Source: Odontesthes bonariensis (lineage: Eukaryota; Chordata; Actinopteri; Atheriniformes; Atherinopsidae). Taken from it: 64,000 nucleotides of DNA. The notes beneath the pieces are model-generated. The model was not told where the DNA came from, searched no databases, and saw nothing but the letters and a program-made list of their open reading frames with translations. Location of the stretch: contig NC_134525.1 of assembly GCF_027942865.1 (NCBI RefSeq), positions 31,991,657 to 32,055,656 of the forward strand, read 5' to 3'. Below are positions 21,311-33,400 of this stretch, one piece after another (positions within the stretch are counted from its first letter, which is position 1; every line of letters begins with the position of its first letter). The position numbers and the translations under genes were made by a program.

Positions 21311-23521
21311 GGGAGTGATAGGATACCTTTTCATGCTATTATTTCATTTTTTTTAGGTTGGAAAACTTGGTGTGTTGTCAATGAAAATCAAAATGAACTC
21401 TCTGTGTTAAAAAGAAGAAATAGTATTGCCCGTCGTTTATACACAGATCCATACATTTATAATTCTTAATTAGCACTCCTGATGACACAGTATGTTATGA
21501 AGCCATATCAGGCTTTACAGATATGAACCACTTTGAGGGACATTTATTAATATTGAAACAAAGAATAATTATTCCGTAGACGCACTTCTGTTTGCTAGGC
21601 TATGGCAAACAGTGAAAAGAGGCTGAAGGTTATGGCACAAGAGGATAAAACAGAAAAAGGCAAACTAATTATGAGTTGGAAAAAAAATAAAAACAGTCTC
21701 ATTATCTCTTCCTTGTTCTTTGATGAGATCACAAGGGAGCTTATTAGTCTCATCGTTCATGTCAATTTACCCCCTTTACTGACAGAAACCTATTTGATTT
21801 TTTTCTTTTTTACCTTATCTAACATCATGTGATGTGAGCTGAACTGTGCATCATAAAAACCTTGTGAGTGTGCCAACATTCCTGGAACACTTCTTAGCTT
21901 TTTTTAAATGAAATTATTTCATACAAAAGTATTAAGCAACCTTTCTTTTAAGCTGTTAAAAGAGAAAAATCCTCGGTGTGAAAAATAACAAAAAAGCCTT
22001 TTTAACCGGTTAAACTATTAACAACCTAATGACTGTTCAGTATTTGACTGGCAAAGCTAAATGTTCTTGTGAAATATGCTTGCGATAAAATTAGGCTGCC
22101 ACCTATTGGACACTTGCTGAATCTGCAGCTGCATGTTCACCCTGTCAGTTTTAGGGTAAACTCACTTAAACATCAGTTAATATTAGCGGATACTGGTGTT
22201 AGGCTAACATATCATGTCTTTTGCTTCCCTGCTAATATAGATTAGCTTCCACACAGTTTTACTGTGAATAAATAACACTTTAAAGAACTGATCATGTATA
22301 ATTGGTTTCTGGATAGTGACACAGAGTAACTGTCGAAACCAGAATATATAATTATATAATTTCCCCATGGGGATAAATAAAGTATTTTTTCATTTAGATT
22401 AATTTCACTGTCATATATTAAGACTGATAGCATCTTATGTGGCCTTGAATAAGATTATATCAAGACAAGTAATTAACTTAGCTTATTTTCTGAATGAGCA
22501 ACATTCATCTTTGCAAAGTTCTCATAAAGTCTCTTCACCAGAGAAGGAAAAGAACAATGAAGCTGCAAAAGTTAATTCCCATTTAGATGTTTCCCAATCT
22601 AAATATCAAAAGACAGTACCACGGGGATGAATATCTACTAATGTAATCTATTGACTAATATGTATGTTGTATGATTTATTGACTGCAGGATGGGAAAAAA
22701 GGATAGGAGGCATAAACTGTGATCAAGAATCTACTAGATACTACTAAATATAAAATGTTCTCGATGAAAACTCTATTCAGAGTGTACACAACCCCAGATC
22801 CAGTAGTGCATAGCTTGAAGAGGTTTATTCATAAAAACTCAAATAAGTAACTGCTGTCATTTGAGTTTCTACAAAGAGATTTTGCCACCCTAGTGGCAAA
22901 AAATGTATAGTTTGTTAGAGACATCCCAAGTGACCCATCAAACCATTACCAAAAAAATGATGAAGACGATAATGACTGGAGGGCTGCCAAAAATGAGGAT
23001 GAATTCCTTGATCACTGTCAGACACCATACTTGCGTTTTCAGAATCCCTCTCTGCTCTCCATTGTGCTAACACTGTTAGCATGTGCTAACACTCCTCACT
23101 CTGTGCTCAGCACATACGAGCAGGGACTGCCTATCACCACCAACACGCTGACTGCTGTTTATTCTGAAACCCTGCACTTTATTTCCTGCTGTCACACACT
23201 AATTGTGTGTGATAACCCAAGTTAATTATTAAACAGATATCATAATATATTTAGGTGTGTTGTTCATTCATGTGATGATTCGACTCTATTATCTGAATGT
23301 CTTTGATCTGTGTAAGATGCAGTTATTGCTGGTTTGACAGCTGATTTGTTTTCTCTCATTATAAACTTTAATTACGAAAAAAGTTACCTTTTTAAATAGT
23401 CAATATTCTACAATGACCAGAATTGTAGGAGTCTCTGGATAGTGTCACAATGCATCAATGTTAATTTAGGCAATCTGGCATGCTGGCTGAGGCTCTGTTT
23501 TCCTCCGGTGAGCCTCAGCCA
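21311..23521. other. AT-rich flank left of the giant element, no gene seen
   Basis: No supported gene. A short piece at 22357-22400 (CCCCATGGGGATAAATAAAG) looks like a LINE/SINE 3' end. 22439-22630 is a 63-codon open frame with no recognisable motif. 23068-23095 has a short direct repeat around GCTAACACTGTTAGC. Confidence 0.4.
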
Positions 23522-24000
23522 CACTGTAAAACCCGATGAGTTAGTTGAACTCAAACCATTTGAGGAAACCGATTGCCTTGAACCATTTAAGTTGGCAAAC
23601 TTAAATGAAATATTTTTCTGTAGTTGAATTTTTTAAGTTCAAGTAACTCAAGTATTTATTGTTACTTTACCTTGGGTAAATTAAGTTATAATTACCAGTT
23701 TACTCAGTTCAATGAACTTAAAACTAATTATTATATTTCACTTATATGTAACAGTTCTACAAAGTAATTTAAAATGTGTTAATTGAATTGATCAGAATTA
23801 AATACTAGTAACTTAAATGGCTCTTTTTTATTAAATGTTACCCTTTAAGTTGAAACTACTCACTACATGTATTACTACATTCTAGTTCTGACAACTCATT
23901 TCATTTGAGGAAACCGATTGCCTTGAATAATCTGAGTTCTATTAACATAAAACAAACTCAAAATGTGTAACTTAAAAGTTTTATTAAATTGAATGCTTAA
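23522..24000. repeat. Left terminus and subterminal repeats of the giant element
   Basis: Starts with the 12-bp terminal repeat. The next 470 bp are rich in AACTCAA, AACTTAA and AAGTTCAA words in both orientations. A 24-bp direct repeat containing GAGGAAACCGATTGCCTTGA occurs at about 23559 and 23906. Subterminal repeats of this kind are binding sites for element proteins in plant CACTA elements. Confidence 0.65.
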
Positions 24001-24270
24001 CACCCAAAATACAATAAAAACAGACATGCCTCTGGGGCTCAGATCAATCACCTTATCTTAACAGTGGAAAATGGTGACGCATAAAATTATTAAGCCTCTC
24101 TGGGGCTCACGGTACAGTATCATCCCAATAGAACTGGTGACACCATACAAATATGTACAGTAAAATGATTAACCATAACTACACTTAACACTTTCAATAA
24201 ATCAACTGGCCAGCCACATGGTATTTTGTTTAGAAACTGCTGACAACAAATGCAAGTTTATGTTAGAACT

Positions 24271-26987
24271 TCACTCCAGCTCATTTTTTAAGGCCTGTAG
24301 TTTAGGTCTAAGCTGCTTCCTCCCATCATCCAGGTCAAGGAGGATAACCTGAATGAACTCGAAGAAGCCACTGAGCTTTTCTGGGTACTTCAAATGCAGT
24401 GCATACACCAATGCAAACAAAATCACCAGCGAATCAGTCCATGATCTATGTGACATGACAACCATATCTTCAAGAACAATGGACACATGCTGTGTTTCGA
24501 AGGGAACCTGAAGCACCTCCTCCTCATTCACCACTGCCACCAGAGCCACTATTCCCTCCTGGCCGGCTTCTGAGTCATCCTAAAAAAAATAAAGAGAAAG
24601 GAACGTCTAAGTATAATTCTACAAATCAAGCTTATTTGTCTGATGATGAACACCAATAACATTATGGATTCTGTAGATGGCCTGAATCAGCAGCCCAAGG
24701 AGCAGAATGTAAGCCTCCAAGTGGAGGGCATGACATTGGTGACATTAAGTTGTTTTGTAATCCGGTGTGAGGGTTAAAAATATAATGTTCACATTTTGAT
24801 GAGCAATAAATCAGAATTTAGCACCAAGAAAGTGAAACTAGCAGTCGCTAAAATTCTTTTCCAGATATGGAAGCAGATAATCTGTTCAATTAATCTTCAT
24901 GTGCATGATGAGACCTAATTTGAACCACATGTTAAAAAAGAAAAGTGATCCTCTCATGCTCAGATGTTAATTGCATTGAGAAGCAGAACCCACAAATACC
25001 TTGCATGTTCTGAAGACTTCTGATGAATCCTCCTTCAAGTAGTGTGGTAGGCCGGCCAGGGCTGCTGTTCGAGCTGCACAGATATCATTTTTGTCCTGTT
25101 GCACAAAGAGCATATGCAAGGGATGTTAGTGTTCACTGTTCACATTCATGATGTAACACATGAAATAAAAATAAAAGATTACCTGTTCCTCAAATGCCAT
25201 CATAATCGCTTCAAGCGTCTGTCCAAAAGGGCCCGTCTTCCTCTTTTTGTAGAGCTGTAGCAGCCGAGGTGTGTACTTGTCGAGTGAAGCATAGAATGTT
25301 GATGACAGATTCAGATTTGTGATCCTGTGGAATTCACTGTAGAGCTGCATGGGGAGAAAAAGACAAAAGAAAAGAAAGTTTAGTAGCTCCTTTAAAAACA
25401 ATTTGTCTCTCTCTCATCCTCTGCCCTTTGACCCATCTACTGAGGAAAAACAAGAAAAAACAGGAGAAACATCAGGGTGAGACAGAGGAGGGATCCTTCA
25501 CACAGGACAGACAGATGTTCAATGGGCTCTATGCACAGCTTCACTACTTCCTGAATTTAAGGCACTTCTTCATTTCCTGTCTTACATTATTGGACTAACT
25601 GATTAATCCAGGTGTGTCTGACCATAATGACTACTCAGACACACCTGGATTAATCAATTTGTCCAATAATGTAAGACAGGAAATAAAGAACTGCCTTAAA
25701 TTCAGAAGTAGTGAAGCTGTGCATAGAGCCCATAGATGTTGTGTACAGACAAGAAAAAAAACAAAAACAACCTAAGTAATGTGATATTATTGTGAAAGTG
25801 GGCTTTTCAGACATAAGACATAACAAATAAAACCACTCAAAATTAATTTGGTGATACATACATAACGGAATTTTCATTCTGTTTTTTTTTTTTTTATATT
25901 ATTATTCATAGAGCTTTTTGAACATTTTAGACTGTGTGGAGTACAGCACCAGCCACAAGGGATGCATACAGTATTTTTAAATATTATTTGTAGTTTTTAC
26001 TCACCTGGGCTTCACAAAAGAGTGCAGGCCATCTGTCCTTCAGTTCAACGACTGGAGGGGCTAAATCCACAATTTCTTCACGTCTGAGTGCAAAGGTACG
26101 TTGCATATGTTGATGGATGGATATCATGTCTCTTTCCATTGATGTCCTCTTGAACTGCTCGACCATTGCAAGCCTCTGCATCTCCAGTGTCTGCCTTGTT
26201 TCACCATGAGGGTAGTTGGGAAGGAAATTAATTTCTCCTCTTCTGGGTCTTTTGATGCTGGCTCTGGATGCTGCACCCTCTGGATTGGTCCTGCTACGCT
26301 TTCCCGCATTAACAGCCACATCTTTAATGCCAGCCTTGCTAAGTTTGGTCCTGTAGTTGCCCATCTTGAAGCGCAAACTGTTCTGCCAGCCCTCATATCC
26401 TTTTTTGGATCCATTTTCTTTAAGACAAGGGTGCTTGCTCACAAGAGCCTCTGCAGCTAAGCCAATCTGTTTGGTACTTGGATATGCTTTGTGCTTATAT
26501 ATTTCAGCAGCCATAACATCTAAAATGTTATGCTTTTGATCCCTGGTCAACCTGACAGTTTTTCCCTCTCCCAGGGCAGAGTTGCTCTCTCTTAGCATAT
26601 ACTCCACCTCGTATGAGAACGTCGGAATGACAAAGTTGGCTGTCCATCGGCACAATCGTTCCGGTGACTCTGTGTTGTCTGATAATAACACAGTGTCATC
26701 TGTGCTTGTGGAACTGAGATCTGACTCAATAACTCTGACTACCTTAATGGTTGCCTTAGCTGGTAGGTCTTCCATGTTGACCAAGTTGTTGAGGGCATTG
26801 TTAAACTCGGGGTCTTCAAATTGAAGCCGGAAGTCATATGTCAGATTTAACTTATCTTTCATTTTGGTTATGAGGGCTTGCACAGTCTCAGGACGAGAGG
26901 GCAGAATGACCCTCTCTGCATTGACGTCATCGAGGATGACTCTTAATTTGAGGACATCAGTTGCCATTACTGTTGTGTTGGGGAAGC
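24271..26987 (-). CDS. PB1-like accessory protein of the giant element (4 coding exons, 509 aa)
   Basis: Exons worked out from splice sites: 26987-26005 (acceptor before 26987, ATG at 26967), 25344-25183, 25095-25000 and 24579-24271. The coding parts are 963, 162, 96 and 309 bp, all introns fall in phase 0, and the frame is open throughout. The N-terminus (LKLRVILDDVNAERVILPSRP ... LRLQFEDPEFNN) looks like a PB1/ubiquitin-like interaction domain. The middle (TRDQKHNILDVMAAEIYKH ... GWQNSLRFKMGNYRTKL) and C-terminus (LVILFALVYALHLKYPEKL) match an uncharacterised fish family often annotated as SAMD3-like. It lies 183 bp downstream of the transposase on the same strand, so shared transcription is plausible. 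A TNPA-like DNA-binding partner role is inference only. Confidence 0.75.
25524..25731. mobile_element. Foldback MITE forming a near-perfect hairpin, in an intron
   Basis: GGGCTCTATGCACAGC at the left and its reverse complement at the right end a 208-bp palindrome with two arms of about 97 bp and a loop of about 13 nt (CCATAATGACTAC). AT flanks both sides (25522-25523 and 25732-25733), a possible 2-bp target duplication. It lies in the first coding intron (25345-26004) of the PB1-like gene, so the primary transcript would carry a long double-stranded stem. Confidence 0.8.
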
Positions 26988-27169
26988 CTGAAACATACAA
27001 AAAGAGAAAGACAGAAAGAAACACGTCAATGAACTCCTTTCCTTCTAAACACAATATACTCAATATATTCACATGTACATTTTTATTTTTTATTGGTGTG
27101 CAGCAGGTTCAACACACATGTAGTCCAGGTAATAGTTTTCAGACATTAGGATGCTTACTAAACAATCCT

Positions 27170-29854
27170 TTATTCAGACACTGAAATGAAATGTTTAGTT
27201 GTCAGAATTAGCCTGCCTGAAACTTTGTAGGCAATCTGTGGCATTTGGTCAGTTAGTTGACTCAGAGATTTCACAGAATGGCTCTTGCTTGTATGTTCTG
27301 TTAGCTCATATGACCGCAAATGCTCAAGATACCAGGTCTCATAGTCTTTTAACAGAAAAAAGATATCTCTTCCAATGAGCAATATGTTTCTGATCTCTTG
27401 AAACTCAGGCAAGGCAGCACGTGTCCCAGTACATACAAACATGCCTACCGCAAAAGTTGTGCCTTGAATGGTTGCCTGTTTTGTGCCATATACACTGCTG
27501 CTGTTTGTGATGCTTGACACTACTGGATGTGTATCAACAGGCAATGTTTCAACAAAGACAGACTCCACAGTTGAAGTCTGTACTGGTGGCTTGAAAAATC
27601 TTTGTGACGACAGATAGAATGCCATCATGTTTTGGTGTCTCTCGGCCAATGTTTTCAATACATTTTTGTAGTTGTGAGTGTCACGAACAATCTTCTTAAA
27701 AACCTTGTGCTTCCCCTCAAATCTCATTGTCCAGAGATGCACCAGAGGACCAAAGCACTTGATGAGAAACGGATAGTGTTCTATATAGTGATGCTTTGGT
27801 CGCAGTCTTAAGTTGGGGAAGACTTCCTGAAGGAGTTGCCTGTGATCTAAAATCTTGCTCGCCATGTACTGAATGGTACTATCTGTAAAACTATGAGAAA
27901 CTGCAAGCTCAACTATATCCTTCAATTCCATTAGGATCTCCCATATTTTGTCCCCCTCGGGCACTCTGGACCCGATGAAAAGAGGTAGCAGTCTCAGAAG
28001 AGTGTGGTTTTCGTGCCCATTCCCACCAATTGTTCCTCGACTAGAAAAGTTTTGAGGAACTGAGTGAGGGCGGTCAACCTTGTCAGAATGCTGGTAGGGA
28101 AAACACAGGATTGCTTTATTCAGCTCCTCCAACGTGAAATATTTTTTTGATATCAAACCTTTCAAACAGTGTGCCAGCTCCACAGGGACCACTCCCTCAA
28201 ACAGGTCGTGGAGGACATCCGGCGGGAATCCTGTAATGGGATGGAAATAGGAGAGATGATCAGATAGAGCACAACTCTGTTTTACACCATAATTCTCCAC
28301 AGTTTCATTTGTCTGTATCTCCTGAACTAGGGTATCATGTGAATCTTTTTTTCTCATTTCAAAACCACCGGTCACAGCATCTGATTTCTGCATTTCTGTC
28401 TGGGTGGCAAGGCAGAATCTGCAGAAATATGTAGCCCTGAAACTCTCACTGAAACCAGCGAGCCCATGGGCTGCGAGGTTATCTGCCACAACAGAGTAGA
28501 CTGTGCCTTTGAGACACTCACCAAATGTTTCAATGTAGACACCAACTTCTTCAAGTATTTTAAGATCAGCCAAGAGAGGTGCAAAAACCTTCTCATATCC
28601 AAACTGTCGTACATCATTTGCGTTGCATAAAAGGGCCAACTGGGCAGAGTGGAGGACTGAGCGATACTTAACTGGTATGTTAGCTAATGTCCAGTACACT
28701 CCACATACTTTGTGAATTTTTCTCGATGTCCCTAGAGGATTTGCAATTTCAAAATCATCAACATAAAGAATTATTGATAATTTCTCACCCTCATCAGAAA
28801 GAAGCAAATTTTCCTGATAGTAGGAGCCATCGCGATATGATAAATACTGTCCAGGCATATGTGATGTTGGTTCTTTGACTTTCTCAAGTACATCAGGTTT
28901 TAGCAACAACTGTTGTAAAGATGTGAGAATAGGCACATACATGTAGGTGCGTTGTGATGACTCAATTAAGTATTCCACAGGCTTAACATATGGAAACTTC
29001 TCCTCAAAATAAGATTTTCTCCTCTTAGCTGTTGAGAGTGGTCCCTCAGAGGTAACAGACTTATGCAAAACATTACTCTCTGAAACCGCCTTGACAATCT
29101 CACTTACAAGTGTGTCAGCGAAGGAACAGTCATGTTTTTTCAGTATATTGATAACAGATTCTCTGACAAAAGGTTCAGACAGTGAAAACAACTGATCAAT
29201 GTGTTCAATAATTTCCTGTATTGCCCTCTGTGATACATGGAGAATAGTTTGCATTTTCAGAAAGAAAGCAGCCAGATTGTACTGTAACTGCTCTGCTAAT
29301 TCCTCAGTGCTAGTGCCTGCTACTGGGGCAATTTCATCCTCATGTGATAGCTCCACTGAGTCATGTTCAATGTCACTTTCCTGGGAAACATCTGGAACGT
29401 TTTTCACTACAACTGCTACATCATACTCTGATGCATTCTGATGTTCTCTGCATTTGTGTGCATTGTATGTGGAGTAAACATTTGTTTTAAACTCACAGGC
29501 CTCAAATGGACATGGCACAGTTTCCTTCTTTCTTAAATGTCCCCTTAGATGATTGTACATTTCCCTCTCAACAAATGGCTGTTTAAATTCACAAACAGGG
29601 CAATGAAATGCCCGGTCAATATTCAAAACATGACCGTCACCACCTACCACTCTTCTAGCAGAATGATTTCTGGACAAATGAACCTTCAGTGAATTAAACG
29701 TAGTAAATGTGCACATGCAACTGGTATACAGGCAAGGCAAAGGGGAAACCGTAGAATACTGGCCATGATAGAGCCTGTAATGTCTCAATAACTGTGTTTT
29801 CAAGCAACTAGAAAACTCACATAATTTACATTTCCACATATTTTCATCAAACAA
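27170..29854 (-). CDS. EnSpm/CACTA TNP2-like transposase with four C2H2 fingers (894 aa)
   Basis: One uninterrupted exon. Four C2H2 fingers occupy about residues 7-31 (WKCKLCEFSS), 39-64, 84-107 (FHCPVCEFKQPF) and 114-138, likely for DNA binding. The catalytic region has the blocks I know from metazoan TNP2-type transposases: YVDDFEIANPLGTSRKIHK (about 362), VVADNLAAHGLAGFSESF (about 455), a FCRFCLAT Cys pair, DVLHDLFEGVVPVEL (about 548) and LRPKHHYIEHYPFL ... WTMRFEGKHKVFKK (about 680-725). The domain cuts and joins element ends through an RNase-H-like fold, acting in the nucleus. A splice acceptor (TTTGGTCAG) upstream of the ATG, near 29912, would allow it to be spliced onto a distant leader. 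No stop or frameshift; it may be active. Confidence 0.85.
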   Translation of the reverse strand: MFDENMWKCKLCEFSSCLKTQLLRHYRLYHGQYSTVSPLPCLYTSCMCTFTTFNSLKVHLSRNHSARRVVGGDGHVLNIDRAFHCPVCEFKQPFVEREMYNHLRGHLRKKETVPCPFEACEFKTNVYSTYNAHKCREHQNASEYDVAVVVKNVPDVSQESDIEHDSVELSHEDEIAPVAGTSTEELAEQLQYNLAAFFLKMQTILHVSQRAIQEIIEHIDQLFSLSEPFVRESVINILKKHDCSFADTLVSEIVKAVSESNVLHKSVTSEGPLSTAKRRKSYFEEKFPYVKPVEYLIESSQRTYMYVPILTSLQQLLLKPDVLEKVKEPTSHMPGQYLSYRDGSYYQENLLLSDEGEKLSIILYVDDFEIANPLGTSRKIHKVCGVYWTLANIPVKYRSVLHSAQLALLCNANDVRQFGYEKVFAPLLADLKILEEVGVYIETFGECLKGTVYSVVADNLAAHGLAGFSESFRATYFCRFCLATQTEMQKSDAVTGGFEMRKKDSHDTLVQEIQTNETVENYGVKQSCALSDHLSYFHPITGFPPDVLHDLFEGVVPVELAHCLKGLISKKYFTLEELNKAILCFPYQHSDKVDRPHSVPQNFSSRGTIGGNGHENHTLLRLLPLFIGSRVPEGDKIWEILMELKDIVELAVSHSFTDSTIQYMASKILDHRQLLQEVFPNLRLRPKHHYIEHYPFLIKCFGPLVHLWTMRFEGKHKVFKKIVRDTHNYKNVLKTLAERHQNMMAFYLSSQRFFKPPVQTSTVESVFVETLPVDTHPVVSSITNSSSVYGTKQATIQGTTFAVGMFVCTGTRAALPEFQEIRNILLIGRDIFFLLKDYETWYLEHLRSYELTEHTSKSHSVKSLSQLTDQMPQIAYKVSGRLILTTKHFISVSE

Positions 29855-29859
29855 TTACG

Positions 29860-30431
29860 TTTTTCTACAAGTCTGCTCGATGAACACGTTTTTCTGTCTA
29901 ATGCAGAATGTACTTTTCTCACTGACCAAATGAAGTGACTTTTTTTTTTTTTATTTGGCAGTTATCAGACTGCGGTCAAATGAGCCGCCGTTCGTTTTCG
30001 CGTAGTCAAGCCAGCCGCTCAAACATTTTATCTGCACCCGTACCATGGAACTTACGGCGAATGCTCCAAGTCCACTGAGAAAGATAGCGCTAGTTTAGAA
30101 CAACGTAAAATGACTTCCGGTTTTCAAAATAAGAGGGTAGAAGCAATAAATCAAGCTCGTGTTTAAACGTGTCCCTCACCCCTCCCCTCTTTTTTTTTTT
30201 TTAACCAAAAACGGTGTAATATTCCATTTTTACTGGACTGTAATACAACTTTCGTCCATACGTTTTGACAATGATTTTACTTCAAAACCATCCTGACTAC
30301 ATGACATGCTCAGTCATTATCAAACATTTTTACTGTATCATTTTGGAGTAATTAAGCCTCAAAGTTGTCTTTTTTTTTTGTTTTGCACAAATAAAGGTCC
30401 CATACGCCATATTTACTGTACAATAACAATA
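29860..30431. repeat. Left unique arm of the long internal inverted repeat, upstream of the transposase
   Basis: From about 29960 outward-to-inward: a CpG-bearing stretch (GACTGCGGTCAAATGAGCCG, CGTAGTCAAGCCAGCCG), the TAGCGCTAGTTTAGAAC block, a pyrimidine run, and AATATTCCATTTTTACTGG. Each block recurs in reverse complement and in mirrored order at 60487-60935, at roughly 80-85% identity by eye. Because it lies directly upstream of the transposase ATG it may contain its promoter, so the inverted repeat would carry two promoter copies facing outward. Confidence 0.75.
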
Positions 30432-33400
30432 TTTTTGCTGTATACTTTCTGAGTCATCCCGAGACAAAGTCCCTTAAACTGAACAAGAATGGAACTATTT
30501 TGTCTAAATTTGATGTGGTATGAAACCTGTTTATTCCATAAGTAGTTCATGAAACCTATACTGCTGGAATAAGTACACCATGGACTACTACCATGGGTAC
30601 TATCAAGTACTTTCACTGTATACTTTCAGAGTAATCCATAGACAGACTGAACAAGAATGGACCTATTTTGTCTAAATTTGAAGTGATATAAAACCTGTTT
30701 CTTCCATAACTAGTTAATGAAACATACTGCTGGACTAAGTACATCATGGACTACTACCATGAGTACTATCAAGTACTTTCACTGTATACTTTGTGAGTAA
30801 TCCATAGACAAACTGAACAAGAATGGACCTATTTTGTCAAAATTTGAAGTGGTATAAAACCTGTTTATTCCATAAGTAGTTCATGAAACCTATACTGCTG
30901 GACTAAGTACATCATGGACTACTACCATGAGTACTATAAATTACTTTCACTGTATACTTTGTGAGTAATCCATACACAAACTGAACAAGAATGGACCTAT
31001 TTTGTCAAACTTTGAAGTGGTATAAAACCTGTTTATTCCATAAGTAGTTCATGAAACCTACACTGCTGGACTAAGTACATCATGGACTACTACCATGAGT
31101 ACTATCAAGTACTTTCACTGTATACTTTGTGAGTAATCCATAGACAAACTGAACAAGAACGGACCTATTTTGTCAAACTTTGAAGTGGTATAAAACCTGT
31201 TTCTTCCATAAGTAGTTCATGAAACCTACACTGCCGGACTAAGTACATCATGGACTACTACCATGAGTACTATCAAGTACTTTCACTGTATACTTTCCGC
31301 GTAATTCATAGACAAATTCCCTTAAACTGAACAAGAATGGACCTATTTTGTTTAACTTTGATGTGGTATAAAACCTGTTTCTTCCATAAGTAGTTCATGA
31401 AACCTGTACTGCTGGACTAAGTACATCATGGACTACTACCATAAGTACTATCAAGTACATTCCCTGTATACTTTCCGCGTAATTCATAGACAAAGTCCCC
31501 TAAACTGAACAAGAATGGACCTATTTTGTCTAACTTTGAAGTGATATAAAACCTGTTTCTTCCATAAGTAGTTCATGAAACCTATACTGCTGGACTAAGT
31601 ACATCATGGACTACTACCATGAGTACTATCAAATACTTTCACTGTATACTTTGTGAGGAATCCATAGACAAACTGAACAAGAATGGACCTATTTTGTCAA
31701 ACTTTGAAGTGGTATAAAACCTGTTTCTTCCATAAGTAGTTCATGAAACCTATGCTGCTGGACTAAGTACACAATGGACTACTACCATGGGTACTATAAA
31801 GTACTTTCACTGTATAATTTGTGAGTAATCCATAGACAAACTGAACAAGAATGGACCTATTTTGTCTAACTTTGAAGAAGTATAAAACCTGTTTCTTCCA
31901 TAAGTAGTTCATGAAACCTAGGCTGCTGGACTAAGTACATCATGGACTACTACCATGAGTACTATCAAGTACTTTCACTGTATACTTTGTGAGTAATCCA
32001 TAGACAAACTGAACAAGAATGGACCTATTTTGTCAAACTTTGAAGTGGTATAAAACCTGTTTCTTCCATAAGTAGTTCATGAAACCTAGGCTGCTGGACT
32101 AAGTACATCATGGACTACTACCATGAGTACTATCAAGTACTTTCACTGTATACTTTGTGAGTAATCCATAGACAAACTGAACAAGAACGGACCTATTTTG
32201 TCAAACTTTGAAGTGGTATAAAACCTGTTTCTTCCATAAGTAGTTCATGAAACCTACACTGCCGGACTAAGTACATCATGGACTACTACCATGAGTACTA
32301 TCAAGTACTTTCACTGTATACTTTGTGAGTAATCCATAGACAAACTGAACAAGAATGGACCTATTTTGTCAAACTTTGAAGTGGTATAAAACCTGTTTAT
32401 TCCATAAGTAGTTCATGAAACCTACACTGCCGGACTAAGTACATCATGGACTACTACCATGAGTACTATCAAGTACTTTCACTGTATACTTTCCGCGTAA
32501 TTCATAGACAAATTCCCTTAAACTGAACAAGAATGGACCTATTTTGTTTAACTTTGATGTGGTATAAAACCTGTTTCTTCCATAAGTAGTTCATGAAACC
32601 TGTACTGCTGGACTAAGTACATCATGGACTACTACCATAAGTACTATCAAGTACATTCCCTGTATACTTTCCGCGTAATTCATAGACAAAGTCCCCTAAA
32701 CTGAACAAGAATGGACCTATTTTGTCTAACTTTGAAGTGATATAAAACCTGTTTCTTCCATAAGTAGTTCATGAAACCTATACTGCTGGACTAAGTACAT
32801 CATGGACTACTACCATGAGTACTATCAAATACTTTCACTGTATACTTTGTGAGGAATCCATAGACAAACTGAACAAGAATGGACCTATTTTGTCAAACTT
32901 TGAAGTGGTATAAAACCTGTTTCTTCCATAAGTAGTTCATGAAACCTATGCTGCTGGACTAAGTACACAATGGACTACTACCATGGGTACTATAAAGTAC
33001 TTTCACTGTATACTTTGTGAGTAATCCATAGACAAACTGAACAAGAATGGACATATTTTGTCAAACTTTGATGTGGTATAAAACCTGTTTCTTCCATAAG
33101 TAGTTCATGAAACCCACACTGCCGGACTAAGTACATCTTGGACTACTACCATGGGTACTATCAAGTACTTTCACTGTATACTTTCCAAGTAATTCATAGA
33201 CAAAGTCCCTTAAACTGAACAAAAATAAAACTATTTTGTCTAACTTTGAAGTGGTATAAAACCTGTTTCTTCCATAAGTAGTTCATGAAACCTATACTGA
33301 CAGACTAATTACATCATGGACTACTACCACGAGTACTATCAATAACTTTCACTGTATACTTTGTGAGTAATCCATAGACAAACTGAACAAGAATGGACCT

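Noticed and set aside
22439..22630. 63-codon frame starting MALNKIISRQVINL
   Set aside because: Open frame of chance length in AT-rich DNA; no domain and no neighbouring exon found.
24271..29854. Reading the two minus-strand genes as ordinary host genes
   Set aside because: The larger protein has TNP2-type transposase blocks and both lie between matching CACTG termini, so they are assigned to the element.
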